This document shows positions 9,148 through 19,293 of a DNA stretch of 64,000 nt, piece after piece. The stretch is from Clostridia bacterium. GTDB taxonomy: Bacteria > Bacillota > Clostridia > Oscillospirales > Acutalibacteraceae. The DNA lies in NCBI GenBank assembly GCA_017466365.1, contig JAFTUG010000012.1, forward strand, positions 124,001-188,000, in the 5' to 3' direction. The position numbers were made by a program, and so were the translations under genes. The first letter of the stretch is position 1; each line of letters starts with the position of its first letter. The notes beneath the pieces are model-generated. The model did not search any database. It saw only the letters and a program-made list of their open reading frames with translations, and was not told the origin of the DNA.

Positions 9148-12108
9148 TTAAAAAATAATAAAAGACTGTGAAATAATTCTGTTTATTCCGAAAAGATTCT
9201 TAAAGAACGAAATAAGTTTATGCAAAAAGTTTACTTGAGACTGCAATTCAACGCAATCCGAAACACAGGCACCGTTTTCAGCTGTGATCTTAACACTTAC
9301 GGTTGCACTTCCGTTTTCGACGGATTCAACCTTGCAGGATTTTCCGTCGGCGGAGGGAGAAAGCTTTACGGCGCTGCTGTTTGAAGTCCATTCAATTTCG
9401 GCGTTTTCGGGGACTATATTTTCGTTTAAATGAAGTATTATAATTTCGCCGTATTTCATCGATGTTGTTGAGGGCTTGCAAAGTATCTCATAGTTGCTGT
9501 GGTTTCCGTTGCATTCATGGAAAATATATCCTGAAGCATCCGCATACTTCTTTGCAAATGAATTTGATGAGTCCGAACAGATGATGGTGTTGTCATAAAC
9601 AACATCAATACCTATTCTTTTTACACTTGAGGGAATGTGAATGTATTTCATTGTTTCGCAGCCGAGGGTGAGGTTGTTGCCGATGGTTTCAAGTCCTTCG
9701 GGAAGAATGAGTCCCGAAATGTTCTTACACATTTCAAATGCCTGATAATCGATTTCTTTCAATGAAGAGGGGAATGTGATTTGAGTTAATCCGTAACAAT
9801 ACAGGAATGCACAGACTCCGATTCTTTTAAGCTTTGTGCATTTGCTCAAATCAAGATTTTTAATGCTTTCACACTGATAAAAAGCAAAATCGCCGATTTC
9901 GCTGATCTCCGTAGGGATGTTGATGCTTGAAAGCTTGCTGCAACCGTAGAAAGCTCCTTCTGAAATTGCTTCGATTTTGCTGCCTGAAGCAATGTTTATT
10001 TTTTGGAGTTTTCGGCAATTTGCAAAAGCACTTTGATTTACGGCAACAACGCTGTCAGGAATTGTTACCTCTGTAAGCTCCTGACATTGCTTGAAAGCTC
10101 CGGCTGTAACTGAAACCGTACCGGGTCTGATTTCATATTTACCGGAAAGCGTTTCGGGTGCTTTGAAAAGGTGGTTATTGATGTAAACAACACCGTATTC
10201 GTCACGGCAGTTTTCGCTGTTTAAATAAGTGCTGAAATCAAAAGCGTTAGGTTCAATGTGAATTGCACTGTCTGCAATGTTTATGCTGTTGAGGCCTTTA
10301 CAAGCATCAAAGGCTCTTTTTTCTATGTTTACTATACCGTTCGGAATTGTAACTTCAGTCAATCCCGTATTGAAGAAGGTAAACTCTTTTACGGCTGTTA
10401 AAGAATCCGGAATATTTATGTTTGTCAGAGATGAGCAATAGATAAATGCTTCATTTCCGATGTACGATACACTGTCAGGCAGATTTATTGATTTGAGTGA
10501 TGAACAGCTGTCAAATGCATTTTCTTCAATTTCTTTAAGGGAACTGTTTTCGGCTATTGTAACGGTTTCCAAGCCACTGTGGGAAAATGCTGCGGCATCG
10601 ATTTTTGTTATACTGCCCGGAATATATACCGACTTAAGACTCGGGCAGCTGGAGAATGCGGAGCTTTCAATTTCCTTAAGTCCTTCGGGAAGAACAACTG
10701 AAGATAAATTGGATTGAGTGAATGCTGCAGCACCGATTTCGGTTATTGTATTCGGAAAATTAATGGTTTTAATACCGATTGAAGGATAGTAATTCATTTG
10801 GAATGCATACTCACCGATTTTTAAAAGTCCGTCGGGAAGAACCACAGATTCAAGATATTTGCATGAATTAAAGGCATAAGGAGCAATTTCTTTTACGGTA
10901 TCGGGAACCGTGAATTCAGGTTCGGGTTTTCCTGCGGGGTATGCAACAAGTACTGTTTTATCCTTGTTATAAACAACACCGCTTTCATCGCTGGAATAAC
11001 AGGTGTTGGCTTCGTCAACAAATATTCTTTGGATAAGATATGAGTGAGACAATGCATTGCGGTTAAAGACGGTTACGCTTGCGGGAATATGCAATTCATT
11101 AATTGTTCTGGCAAAGTCACTTGAACCGACAAAGGCGTTGTCGGCGATTACTTTTATACCGTCTTCGATATGTACTATTGAATTATCATTGCCGGCATAT
11201 GAAAATCTGAGCAGATAATCGCCGTAACGGAACGTGTTGTCTTTAACATAAGTTTTGTCATTGAAAAATGCCGTATTTTTAAATGCGGTGGCATCGATTG
11301 ATTTGATGCCTTCGGGAAGGGTTATGTCTGAAAGAGATGTGCATTTTTCAAAAACGAATTCACCGATTGTATGCACTCCTTCGGGAATATCAATGCTTTC
11401 AAGTGAAGTACAGCCGTAAAATGCTCTTTTTTCAAGAGTTTTAAGAGTTGACGGAAGAACAAGCATTTTCAATGCGGTGCATTCATCAAAAGCATACTTG
11501 CCAATAATTTCCGTGCCCGATGACATGGTTATGCTTTCGAGTCCGGAACAGTTTTCAAATGCCGATTCACCCAATGTTTTAACACTACCGGGAATGCTTA
11601 TGCTTTTGAGTGAAGTGCAGCTGTTGAATGCACTGTAACCGATTTCGGTTACGGAAGAAGGAATCGAAACGGAAGCGAGAGATGTACAGTCCGCAAACGC
11701 CTGTCTGTCGATTACTTCAACTCCTTGAGCAATTTCAATATTTTCAAGCTTTTCGCAGCCGTAAAATGCTGCAGAGCCAATAACCTTTACACTTGAAGGG
11801 ATTGCGGCTTCTGTTACATAGCATTCATAGAAAGCCATATTACCTATTTTTGTAACGCCCTCTCCGACAGTAATGGTATCAATAAGATAACCAACCGAAT
11901 TCCAGGGGTAAAAATAATCGTACATTTCTCCGCTTCCGAAAATCTTGAGATGACCGTCGGTTTCGTTCAATTCCCAACGGACATCGTTTCCGCAAAGACC
12001 TTTACGGATTTCATTTTCCGATGCGGATGCCCACAGCCCTGATACAGCAGTGGCAATAATCGCTGCGGAAATAATGAGAGAAATGATTTTTTTGAGAGTT
12101 TTTTTCAT
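9148..12108 (-). CDS. Secreted BspA-like leucine-rich-repeat protein (LRR_5), paralogue
   Basis: First gene of a two-gene LRR unit, 986 residues. A signal peptide covers about residues 1-30, then come LRR_5 repeats (AF..C..L..I.IP..V..I) to about residue 850, a Big_2-like domain, and the tail NFLHKLISFFKNLFG. One insert, YSSDESGVVYNKDKT followed by a proline-containing strand, is the variant unit seen in many BspA proteins. It has its own promoter at 12196-12224 and a GGAAGG ribosome binding site. The repeat cores have diverged from the downstream paralogue more than the C-terminal modules have. Surface adhesion or glycan binding is the usual suggestion for this family, not shown by the sequence. 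Confidence 0.88.
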   Translation of the reverse strand: MKKTLKKIISLIISAAIIATAVSGLWASASENEIRKGLCGNDVRWELNETDGHLKIFGSGEMYDYFYPWNSVGYLIDTITVGEGVTKIGNMAFYECYVTEAAIPSSVKVIGSAAFYGCEKLENIEIAQGVEVIDRQAFADCTSLASVSIPSSVTEIGYSAFNSCTSLKSISIPGSVKTLGESAFENCSGLESITMSSGTEIIGKYAFDECTALKMLVLPSTLKTLEKRAFYGCTSLESIDIPEGVHTIGEFVFEKCTSLSDITLPEGIKSIDATAFKNTAFFNDKTYVKDNTFRYGDYLLRFSYAGNDNSIVHIEDGIKVIADNAFVGSSDFARTINELHIPASVTVFNRNALSHSYLIQRIFVDEANTCYSSDESGVVYNKDKTVLVAYPAGKPEPEFTVPDTVKEIAPYAFNSCKYLESVVLPDGLLKIGEYAFQMNYYPSIGIKTINFPNTITEIGAAAFTQSNLSSVVLPEGLKEIESSAFSSCPSLKSVYIPGSITKIDAAAFSHSGLETVTIAENSSLKEIEENAFDSCSSLKSINLPDSVSYIGNEAFIYCSSLTNINIPDSLTAVKEFTFFNTGLTEVTIPNGIVNIEKRAFDACKGLNSINIADSAIHIEPNAFDFSTYLNSENCRDEYGVVYINNHLFKAPETLSGKYEIRPGTVSVTAGAFKQCQELTEVTIPDSVVAVNQSAFANCRKLQKINIASGSKIEAISEGAFYGCSKLSSINIPTEISEIGDFAFYQCESIKNLDLSKCTKLKRIGVCAFLYCYGLTQITFPSSLKEIDYQAFEMCKNISGLILPEGLETIGNNLTLGCETMKYIHIPSSVKRIGIDVVYDNTIICSDSSNSFAKKYADASGYIFHECNGNHSNYEILCKPSTTSMKYGEIIILHLNENIVPENAEIEWTSNSSAVKLSPSADGKSCKVESVENGSATVSVKITAENGACVSDCVELQSQVNFLHKLISFFKNLFGINRIISQSFIIF

Positions 12109-12195
12109 TTTTTCAACCTTCCTTTTTATGTTCTTAACTATAAGACGATTGAGAGTGTGTAATGGTTTGCAAAATTTTAAAAAATTGTTAAAAAT

Positions 12196-12224
12196 ATTTT
12201 ACAATTTTTATATATAGCGGTCAA
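12196..12224 (-). promoter_or_regulatory. Promoter of the tandem LRR genes
   Basis: On the minus strand TTGACC and TAAAAT are 17 bases apart, about 90 bases ahead of the start codon at 12108. The AT-rich leader has no obvious terminator or strong stem. The rest of the 275-base gap to lon holds only the lon promoter. Confidence 0.65.
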
Positions 12225-12294
12225 TAACTTATTTAGAGAATCTATTGTTTACACTTTGTTTTTATTTTTATAACTATTTATCCCTTTATTTGTG

Positions 12295-12323
12295 TTGACG
12301 ATTTGATTATAATATTATATAAT
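12295..12323 (+). promoter_or_regulatory. Promoter of lon
   Basis: TTGACG and TATAAT with a 17-base spacer. A second TATAAT at 12339-12344 lacks a matching -35. I see no CIRCE palindrome and no CtsR-type direct repeat, so classical heat-shock repression is not supported. Confidence 0.7.
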
Positions 12324-12383
12324 AATATGCTAAAGTAGTATAATTATAACTAGAAGTCAGCAAAAACCCAGAAGGAGATAAAT

Positions 12384-14792
12384 ATGACCAGAGACGAAAA
12401 AATAAGAATAATGCCTGCGGTAGCACTGCGCGGACTTGTTGTTTTCCCTGACATGTTCATTCATTTCGATGTCGGCAGGGAAAAATCAATTAATGCACTT
12501 CGCAAGGCAATGGATACAGATCAGGAAATTTTTCTTGTTACACAGAAGGATATTTCCGTTGATGACCCTGATTACGGTGAGCTTTATGAAATAGGTGTTG
12601 TTGCAAGCGTAAAGCAGGTTTTAAAGCTTCCCGGAAAAAGCGGCAACGTCAGAGTGGCTGTTGAGGGTCTTTACAGAGCAAGGCTTGTTGAGGGCGTCGG
12701 TGCAGGAAAGAATTATCTTAAAGCAATGATTTTCCCCATTGAGGAGCAGGCTGTCAAAACCGAGGATATCGAATATGCAAAGGCTCTTGTGCGCCATACA
12801 AAGGATATTTTTGCCGATTATTCGGACTGCGCACCACAGATGCCTGCCGACCTTATGACGGGCGTTATGCAGAAAACAGAGCCCGGAGAGCTTGCCGATT
12901 ATATTGCGGGGAATATAATGCTTGAATATGAGGACAGACAGACTGTTCTTTCAACAATCAATCCCGTAAGACGTCTTGAAGAAATGTGTGTTCTTCTTGC
13001 AAGTGAGAGCAATCTGCTTTCGCTTGAAGCGGATATAAATGACAGGGTTCAGGAGCAGATAGATAAAAACCAGCGTGAATATTATCTGCGTGAGCAGATG
13101 AAGATAATTTCCGAAGAACTCGGCGGCGGTGCTTCTCACGAGGAGGAATTAAGCTCCTTCAGAGAAGCGATATTCAATCTCAAAGCTTCCGATGAGGTTA
13201 AGGAAAAGCTTTTCAAGGAGTGCGACAGACTTGAAAAATATTCTTCTCATTCACCCGAGGCAGCTGTAAGCAGAAATTATATCGAAACCTGCATTTCTCT
13301 TCCGTGGGATAATATGAAGGAAGAGAATACGGATATATCAAAATCTCGAAAAATTCTTGAAAATGACCATTACGGTCTCGAAAAAATCAAAAAAAGAATT
13401 CTCGAATATCTTTCGGTGAGAGTTCTTGCTCCCGATATCAGGGGTCAGATTATCTGTCTTGTAGGTCCTCCGGGAGTCGGAAAAACCTCGATTGCACGTT
13501 CAATTGCAAGTGCAACGGGCAGAGATTATGTGAGAATTTCGCTCGGCGGCGTGAAAGACGAGGCGGAAATCAGAGGACACAGAAAAACATATATCGGTTC
13601 AATGCCCGGTAGAATTATCAACGCCATGCAGCAGGCAGGTTCAAGTAACCCCCTTATGCTTCTTGATGAGGTTGATAAGCTTTCGTCGGATTATAAAGGC
13701 GACCCGACATCGGCACTTCTTGAGGTTCTTGATCCTGAACAGAATTCAACCTTCAGAGACCACTATATTGAGCTTCCGTTTGATTTGAGCAGGGTTATGT
13801 TTATCACAACGGCAAATGTTGAGGCAAACATTCCCGATCCTCTCCGTGACAGAATGGAAATAATTGAGCTTGGAAGCTATACGAGCGAGGAAAAATTTCA
13901 GATTGCCAAAAAGCACCTTGTTCCAAAGCAGATTAAGCGCCACGGTTTGACGGCAAGCAAAATGAAAATTACGGATAAAGCATTGAGGCTTGTGATAGAA
14001 GGCTATACCCGTGAGGCGGGTGTAAGAGCGCTTGAACAGAAAATTGCCGCGATTTGCAGAAAGGCTGCAATGGAATTCGTTGAAAACGGAGCAGAGAAAA
14101 TTTCCGTAAAGCCTGAAGATATTGAAGAATTTCTCGGTACACGCAGATATAAAGCCGATACGATGATAAAAGAAAATGAGGTCGGTGTAGTAAACGGTCT
14201 TGCGTGGACAAGCGTCGGCGGCGATATGCTTGAAATTGAAACTGCTGTGCTTAAGGGCAGCGGCAAGCTTGAGCTTACAGGCTCTCTCGGCGATGTTATG
14301 CAGGAAAGCGCAAAGGCAGCGGTGAGCTTTATTCGCTCAAAATCGGATGAGCTTCCCGTAAACGTCAATTTTTATAAAGAAAACGATATTCACATTCATG
14401 TTCCCGAGGGAGCAACTCCCAAAGACGGACCTTCCGCAGGCGTAACGATTGCAACATCGCTTGTATCTGCGCTTACGGGTATAAAGGTTCGTAAGGATGT
14501 TGCAATGACTGGTGAAATTACCCTTCGGGGCAGAGTGCTTCCCATAGGCGGACTTAAGGAAAAGTCAATGGCGGCTTACAGAGCAGGCATCAAAACCGTT
14601 GTAGTTCCTTATGATAACATTTCCGATTTGGATGAGGTCGATGAAAAGGTAAAGGAAAAAATAACCTTCAAGCCTGTCAAAACAGTTGAGGAAGCATGGG
14701 AAATCGCTCTCGAGAAGGAAGAGAAAGCAAAGGATAAGGCGGTAAAACCCGTTGAGGTTGCAAAGTCATCCCGTGCATCAATAACACAGTAA
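12384..14792 (+). CDS. lon: ATP-dependent protease Lon (La)
   Basis: Cytosolic AAA+ serine protease that degrades misfolded and regulatory proteins. The 802-residue chain has an N-terminal LON substrate-binding domain (about 10-200), a helical linker, an AAA+ module with Walker [10 protein letters not shown] near residue 360 and Walker B LLDEVDKL near 427, and a C-terminal S16 protease domain. The protease domain carries catalytic Ser in KDGPSAG (about 683) and Lys in GGLKEKS (about 726). A Lys/Glu-rich tail of about 25 residues ends the chain. engB follows 14 bases later, the common lon-engB arrangement of Firmicutes. The start is set by GAAGGAG eight bases upstream. Confidence 0.97.
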   Translation: MTRDEKIRIMPAVALRGLVVFPDMFIHFDVGREKSINALRKAMDTDQEIFLVTQKDISVDDPDYGELYEIGVVASVKQVLKLPGKSGNVRVAVEGLYRARLVEGVGAGKNYLKAMIFPIEEQAVKTEDIEYAKALVRHTKDIFADYSDCAPQMPADLMTGVMQKTEPGELADYIAGNIMLEYEDRQTVLSTINPVRRLEEMCVLLASESNLLSLEADINDRVQEQIDKNQREYYLREQMKIISEELGGGASHEEELSSFREAIFNLKASDEVKEKLFKECDRLEKYSSHSPEAAVSRNYIETCISLPWDNMKEENTDISKSRKILENDHYGLEKIKKRILEYLSVRVLAPDIRGQIICLVGPPGVGKTSIARSIASATGRDYVRISLGGVKDEAEIRGHRKTYIGSMPGRIINAMQQAGSSNPLMLLDEVDKLSSDYKGDPTSALLEVLDPEQNSTFRDHYIELPFDLSRVMFITTANVEANIPDPLRDRMEIIELGSYTSEEKFQIAKKHLVPKQIKRHGLTASKMKITDKALRLVIEGYTREAGVRALEQKIAAICRKAAMEFVENGAEKISVKPEDIEEFLGTRRYKADTMIKENEVGVVNGLAWTSVGGDMLEIETAVLKGSGKLELTGSLGDVMQESAKAAVSFIRSKSDELPVNVNFYKENDIHIHVPEGATPKDGPSAGVTIATSLVSALTGIKVRKDVAMTGEITLRGRVLPIGGLKEKSMAAYRAGIKTVVVPYDNISDLDEVDEKVKEKITFKPVKTVEEAWEIALEKEEKAKDKAVKPVEVAKSSRASITQ

Positions 14793-14806
14793 GAAAAGGG
14801 TTAGAT

Positions 14807-15385
14807 ATGAGATTTGATAAAACAGAATTTGCGGCTGCTTACGGAACATCAAAACAGCTTCCGCCGTCCAAAGAAGCGGAAATAGTTTTTTCGGGTCGTT
14901 CCAATGTCGGTAAATCATCACTTATAAATAAGCTTTTTAACAGAAAAAATCTTGCAAGAGTCAGCTCCGTTCCCGGTAAAACAATAACAGTCAACTTTTT
15001 TAAAGGTGACGGCGTTTATTTTGTTGACCTTCCCGGTTACGGCTATGCAAAGCGTGAGCAGGCTGAAAAAAAGAGATGGGCAGAGCTTATGGAGGGCTAT
15101 TTTCAGTCAGGAAGAAACATTGCCCTCGTAATTCAGCTTATAGATATGCGCCATGCACCGTCTGCCGATGATATGATAATGCTTAATTTTCTTAAAGAAA
15201 CGGGCATTCCGTTTGCAATCGCTCTAACAAAATGCGATAAGCTCAACAAAACGGAAACGGAAAAGAGAAGAGAGGCACTTAAAACCGAGCTTGCCGATTA
15301 TTCCGACATTAAGCAGATAGAATTTTCGGCAATAAAAGGCACGGGTGTTGAAGAAATGAAGGCGGCAATAGAAGCGGCACTTTAA
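14807..15385 (+). CDS. engB: Ribosome biogenesis GTPase EngB/YsxC
   Basis: Essential GTPase that takes part in late assembly of the 50S ribosomal subunit. All G motifs are visible in 192 residues: P-loop GRSNVGKSS at 30-38, G3 DLPGYGYAK, G4 TKCDK and G5 SAIKGTG. The length is normal. It lies directly behind lon with a 14-base gap and before lysA with a 15-base gap, so it is in an operon. Also known as ysxC or yihA. Confidence 0.96.
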   Translation: MRFDKTEFAAAYGTSKQLPPSKEAEIVFSGRSNVGKSSLINKLFNRKNLARVSSVPGKTITVNFFKGDGVYFVDLPGYGYAKREQAEKKRWAELMEGYFQSGRNIALVIQLIDMRHAPSADDMIMLNFLKETGIPFAIALTKCDKLNKTETEKRREALKTELADYSDIKQIEFSAIKGTGVEEMKAAIEAAL

Positions 15386-15400
15386 CAGGAGGATATTAAA

Positions 15401-16699
15401 ATGTATGTTTCGGATTGCATCTCGGTCAACGGCAGGGGAAATTTGACTGTCGGCGGCTGTGATACCGTTGAAATAGCAAAAGAATTCGGAACTCCTGCTT
15501 ATGTTTTTGATGAAAATGAAATAAGAAAGAACATAAGGGAATTCAGAAAATCAATAGATGAAAACTACGGCGGCAAGGGTCTTGTTCATTATGCAAGCAA
15601 GGCTTTCAGCTGCAAGGAAATATATCGTATATGTGCTTCGGAAAAAATCGGTATTGATGTTGTTTCGGGCGGAGAGCTTTATACAGCGCTTTCTGTAGGC
15701 TTTCCGGCTGAAAAAATTGATTTTCACGGCAATAACAAAACCTATGAAGAGCTTGAAACTGCGGTTGAAAACAATATAGGCAGAATTATTGTCGATAATA
15801 TAACCGAGCTTGAAACTCTCAACTCTATTGCCGCAAAGCACGGTAAAACAGCGGGAATTATGTTCAGAATAAAACCGGGTATTGATGCACATACCCATGA
15901 TTTTGTAAAAACCGGACAGATTGATTCAAAGTTCGGTTTTGCACTTGAAACGGGCGAAGCAATGGAGGCTGTTAAAATAGCACTTGAGATGTCAAACATC
16001 AAGTTGTGCGGGCTTCATTGCCATATCGGCTCCCAGATTTTTGATATCGACCCGTTTGAGCTTGCCGCAAAGGTAATGTTGGAGCTTTTTGCCGATGTTA
16101 AGTCGCAGACAGGTATTGAACTTGAAGAACTCAATCTCGGCGGAGGATTCGGTATCAAATATCTTGAAAGTGATAATCCAAAGCCTTTCGGTGAATATAT
16201 GAAGGCTGTTTCAAAAACGGTTCATGGGTATTGTGAAAAGCTCGGACTTAAGGTTCCGTTTATTCATATTGAGCCGGGCAGGTCAATAGTCGGCGCGGCG
16301 GGAATTACTCTTTATACTGTTGGTGCAGTAAAAGAAATCCCCGATATCCGCACTTATGTTTCCGTTGACGGCGGAATGGCGGATAATCCGAGATACGCAC
16401 TTTATAAATCGGATTACGAAGTCGTTTGCGCAAACAAGGCAACGGAAGAAAGAACCGAAACAGTTACCGTTGCAGGCAAGTGCTGCGAAAGCGGTGATCT
16501 TATTCAGGAGAATACAAAGCTTCAGAGTGTTGAGGCAGGAGATATTCTTGCTGTTCTTTCAACCGGTGCATATAATTACTCCATGGCTTCTAATTACAAC
16601 AGAATTCCCAAGCCTCCCGTTATTATGGTAAAGGACGGAGAAGCGAGAATTATTGTTAAAAGAGAAACTTATGAGCATGTTTCGGAATGTGACATTTAA
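15401..16699 (+). CDS. lysA: Diaminopimelate decarboxylase
   Basis: PLP-dependent enzyme that converts meso-diaminopimelate to L-lysine and CO2, the last step of lysine synthesis. The 432-residue protein has the fold type III motifs: HYASKAFS with the PLP lysine near 67, HCHIGSQIFD, a GGGFG phosphate loop, EPGRSIVG, and CCESGD near the C-terminus from the partner subunit's active site. The ribosome binding site is AGGAGG. It may be co-transcribed with engB. The M16 pair downstream starts after 41 bases. No other lysine genes are in the window. Confidence 0.95.
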   Translation: MYVSDCISVNGRGNLTVGGCDTVEIAKEFGTPAYVFDENEIRKNIREFRKSIDENYGGKGLVHYASKAFSCKEIYRICASEKIGIDVVSGGELYTALSVGFPAEKIDFHGNNKTYEELETAVENNIGRIIVDNITELETLNSIAAKHGKTAGIMFRIKPGIDAHTHDFVKTGQIDSKFGFALETGEAMEAVKIALEMSNIKLCGLHCHIGSQIFDIDPFELAAKVMLELFADVKSQTGIELEELNLGGGFGIKYLESDNPKPFGEYMKAVSKTVHGYCEKLGLKVPFIHIEPGRSIVGAAGITLYTVGAVKEIPDIRTYVSVDGGMADNPRYALYKSDYEVVCANKATEERTETVTVAGKCCESGDLIQENTKLQSVEAGDILAVLSTGAYNYSMASNYNRIPKPPVIMVKDGEARIIVKRETYEHVSECDI

Positions 16700-16740
16700 A
16701 TTAAGGAATAATAATTAAAACAATTTAAGGAAGTGACGCA

Positions 16741-18009
16741 ATGCCTCAAGTCAGAATTTTAGCAGATCAGGTGAGATTGGTTGCTGTCGAAACGGACAGC
16801 TTCAAAACGGGCAGAATTTCTGTTTCCGCAGCGTTGCCTATGGATGAAAAAATGGCGGCAAACTCACTGCTTATATATCTTCTTAAGCGTTCATGCAAGG
16901 AATATCCCGATTTTTCGCTTCTTAACGGAAAGCTGGATGAGCTTTACGGAGCAAGTCTTTCCGCAAGCATAACAAAAATCGGTGAATCGCAGGTGCTTTC
17001 TCTTTCGCTCACCTGCCTTGATGACCGTTTTGCTCTGACCGATGAGAGCATTGCACAGCAGTGTGCCGAGCTTCTTGCAGGCATGGTTTTCAGCCCTAAC
17101 TGCAAAAACGGAAGCTTTGGTGCGGATAATCTTACCGCAGAAAAAAGGCTTCTTATCCAGCGCATAGAAGAGGAGCTTAACGATAAACGCACCTATGCTT
17201 TTAATAAGTGCATAGAATATATGTGTGCAAATGAAGCTTTTGGCAAGGATAAATACGGTTCGATTGAAGAAATACAGAATGTAAAAATGGCCGATGTTTA
17301 TGCCGCGTGGAAAAATATGCTTTCAACTGCCGTTTTTCAGATTACCGTGGTAGGCAGTGCGGTTGATAAGGTTGCAGAAATTTTTACCAAAAAATTTGCT
17401 AAAATCGAACGCAATCCCGTAAAGCCCGAAACGGTGTTTGTCCAGAAAGGCAGACATTTTAACAGATATGAAGAAACCTATCCCGTTAATCAGGGAAAGC
17501 TTGTTATCGGCTTCAGAGCGGGCATGCAGAGCAGCAGAGATAATATTCATGCTATGACCGTTATGAATGATATTTTCGGTATGGGCACATATTCAAAGCT
17601 CTTTATGAATGTTCGTGAAAAGTTGAGCCTTGCCTATTATTGTTGGTCAAGGCTTGTTGCAAGCAAGGGAATCGTTCTTGTTGAGGGCGGTATTGATACC
17701 GATAAGGAAAAGAAGGTTTCTGCAGAAATATTAAGCCAGCTTTCCGATTTGAGAAACGGAAAAACAGATCCCGAAGTGCTTGACTCCTCAAAACGCTCGC
17801 TTAAAGAAAGATATACCTTCACAACACCCGAGGGCATTTGTGCATGGTATGCTTCACAGGTGCTTGAAGAAGAAATAATTACCCCGGAAAACGTAATCGA
17901 AGGCGTTGAAGGAGTTACAATGGAGCAGGTTTGCGACGCCGCAAAGAAGCTCTCGATAGATACAATATTCATGCTCAAGGCGCAGGAGGAGGCAGAAAAT
18001 GAAGATTAA
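16741..18009 (+). CDS. yfmF: M16-family peptidase-like protein YfmF (non-catalytic subunit)
   Basis: Belongs to the insulinase-like M16 family but has no HxxEH zinc motif, so it should be the inactive partner of the protein encoded immediately downstream. In Bacillus subtilis, YmfF and YmfH (also written YfmF/YfmH) with YmfI are linked to 5-aminopentanol-type modification of elongation factor P. That role is carried over by homology only. It has 422 residues, normal for the family. The next gene starts inside its last 11 bases, so translation is coupled. Neither efp nor ymfI is in the window. Confidence 0.85.
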   Translation: MPQVRILADQVRLVAVETDSFKTGRISVSAALPMDEKMAANSLLIYLLKRSCKEYPDFSLLNGKLDELYGASLSASITKIGESQVLSLSLTCLDDRFALTDESIAQQCAELLAGMVFSPNCKNGSFGADNLTAEKRLLIQRIEEELNDKRTYAFNKCIEYMCANEAFGKDKYGSIEEIQNVKMADVYAAWKNMLSTAVFQITVVGSAVDKVAEIFTKKFAKIERNPVKPETVFVQKGRHFNRYEETYPVNQGKLVIGFRAGMQSSRDNIHAMTVMNDIFGMGTYSKLFMNVREKLSLAYYCWSRLVASKGIVLVEGGIDTDKEKKVSAEILSQLSDLRNGKTDPEVLDSSKRSLKERYTFTTPEGICAWYASQVLEEEIITPENVIEGVEGVTMEQVCDAAKKLSIDTIFMLKAQEEAENED

Positions 18010-19270
18010 GCAGCTTACAAACGAAAAGCTCGGTGAAACCGTATTCTGCGCAGAGCATCCGTCAGGTCTTGAAATAAGAGTTATGCCGAAAAAAGGCTAT
18101 ACATCCGCATATGCCGTTTTTGGAGTAAAATACGGCTCGATTGATACAGCAGTACAGAATGATGCCGGAGAATTCGAGACCATTCCCGAGGGCACGGCTC
18201 ATTTCCTTGAGCATAAGCTGTTTGAAAGCGAAGATTTGAATGCTTTTGAACGCTTTGCAAAAACAGGAGCAAGCGCAAATGCATATACAAGCTTTGAAAA
18301 AACCGCTTATCTTTTCAAAGGCTCGGAGAATATAGGCGAGTCTCTCGAAATTCTTCTGGATTTTGTTCAAAACCCCTATTTTACACAGCAGACCGTTGAA
18401 AAAGAGCAGGGGATTATCGGTCAGGAAATCAGAATGTATCAGGATTTACCCGACTGGCAGGTTATGTTCAACCTTCTCAAAGCACTCTATGCATCCCATC
18501 CCGTAAGAATAGATATTGCAGGTACGCAAGAGTCAATTGCAGAAATTGACGCAGATTTGCTTTACAGACTTTATAAGAATTTCTATAATCCCGCAAACAT
18601 GGTTCTCTGTGTTGTAGGTGCAATTGAGCCGCAGGAGGTTTTTGACATCGTTGACAGATGCATCAAAACCGCTGACGGCAAGAAGATTGAAAGAAAGTTT
18701 GAAAAGGAAAGCGCAAGGCCCGTAAGAGACTATATTGAAGAAAAGCTTTCTGTTGCATGCAAGCAGTTTCTTCTCGGCTACAAGGAAGATATTTCCGAGC
18801 CTCTTCTCTCACTTGAAGATGAGCTTGCATCGCAGATTATGCTTGAAGCAATAGCAGGTAAATCTTCGCCTCTTTTCAAGAAGCTTCTTGACGAAGAGCT
18901 GATTGACCTCGGCTTCGGAACGGAGCTTTTCAATGGCTTCGGATTTTCCTGCGTAATGATGGGCGGAACAAGTGCCGACCCCGAAAAAACAGCTTCTGTT
19001 CTTCGTGAAGAAATCAAGAGAATGCAGAAGGAGGGCATTGACCCTGCCGCATTTGAAAGAGCAAAGCGCAAGATTTACGGAAGAATGGTTATGGGCTATA
19101 ACGATATTGATGATACCGCAAATCTTATGATGAATCTTCATTTTAACGGATATGAGCCTTTTGCGGAGCTTGAAGCCTGCAAGAATATAACCCTTGAAAA
19201 AGCGCAGGAAAGACTTGATGCACTCAAAGAAAATGCTTCTGCACTTTCGGTAATCAGTCCGATTGAATAA
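17999..19270 (+). CDS. yfmH: M16-family zinc peptidase YfmH
   Basis: Active M16 metallopeptidase: HFLEH in EGTAHFLEHKLFE (near residue 65) is the inverted zinc-binding motif, and the glutamate-rich segment EKEQGIIGQEIRMYQD supplies the third ligand. The 423-residue length matches the family. It overlaps yfmF by 11 bases, and the pair probably forms a heterodimer. A link to EF-P modification is known for the Bacillus homologues and inferred here. lgt follows 23 bases later with GGAGG. Confidence 0.87.
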   Translation: MKIKQLTNEKLGETVFCAEHPSGLEIRVMPKKGYTSAYAVFGVKYGSIDTAVQNDAGEFETIPEGTAHFLEHKLFESEDLNAFERFAKTGASANAYTSFEKTAYLFKGSENIGESLEILLDFVQNPYFTQQTVEKEQGIIGQEIRMYQDLPDWQVMFNLLKALYASHPVRIDIAGTQESIAEIDADLLYRLYKNFYNPANMVLCVVGAIEPQEVFDIVDRCIKTADGKKIERKFEKESARPVRDYIEEKLSVACKQFLLGYKEDISEPLLSLEDELASQIMLEAIAGKSSPLFKKLLDEELIDLGFGTELFNGFGFSCVMMGGTSADPEKTASVLREEIKRMQKEGIDPAAFERAKRKIYGRMVMGYNDIDDTANLMMNLHFNGYEPFAELEACKNITLEKAQERLDALKENASALSVISPIE

Positions 19271-19293
19271 AATCGGAAACGGAGGAATAATAA

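Noticed and set aside
12241-12383. CIRCE or CtsR heat-shock operator near lon (and likewise near tig and clpP)
   Set aside because: Neither TTAGCACTC-N9-GAGTGCTAA nor the CtsR direct repeat is present.
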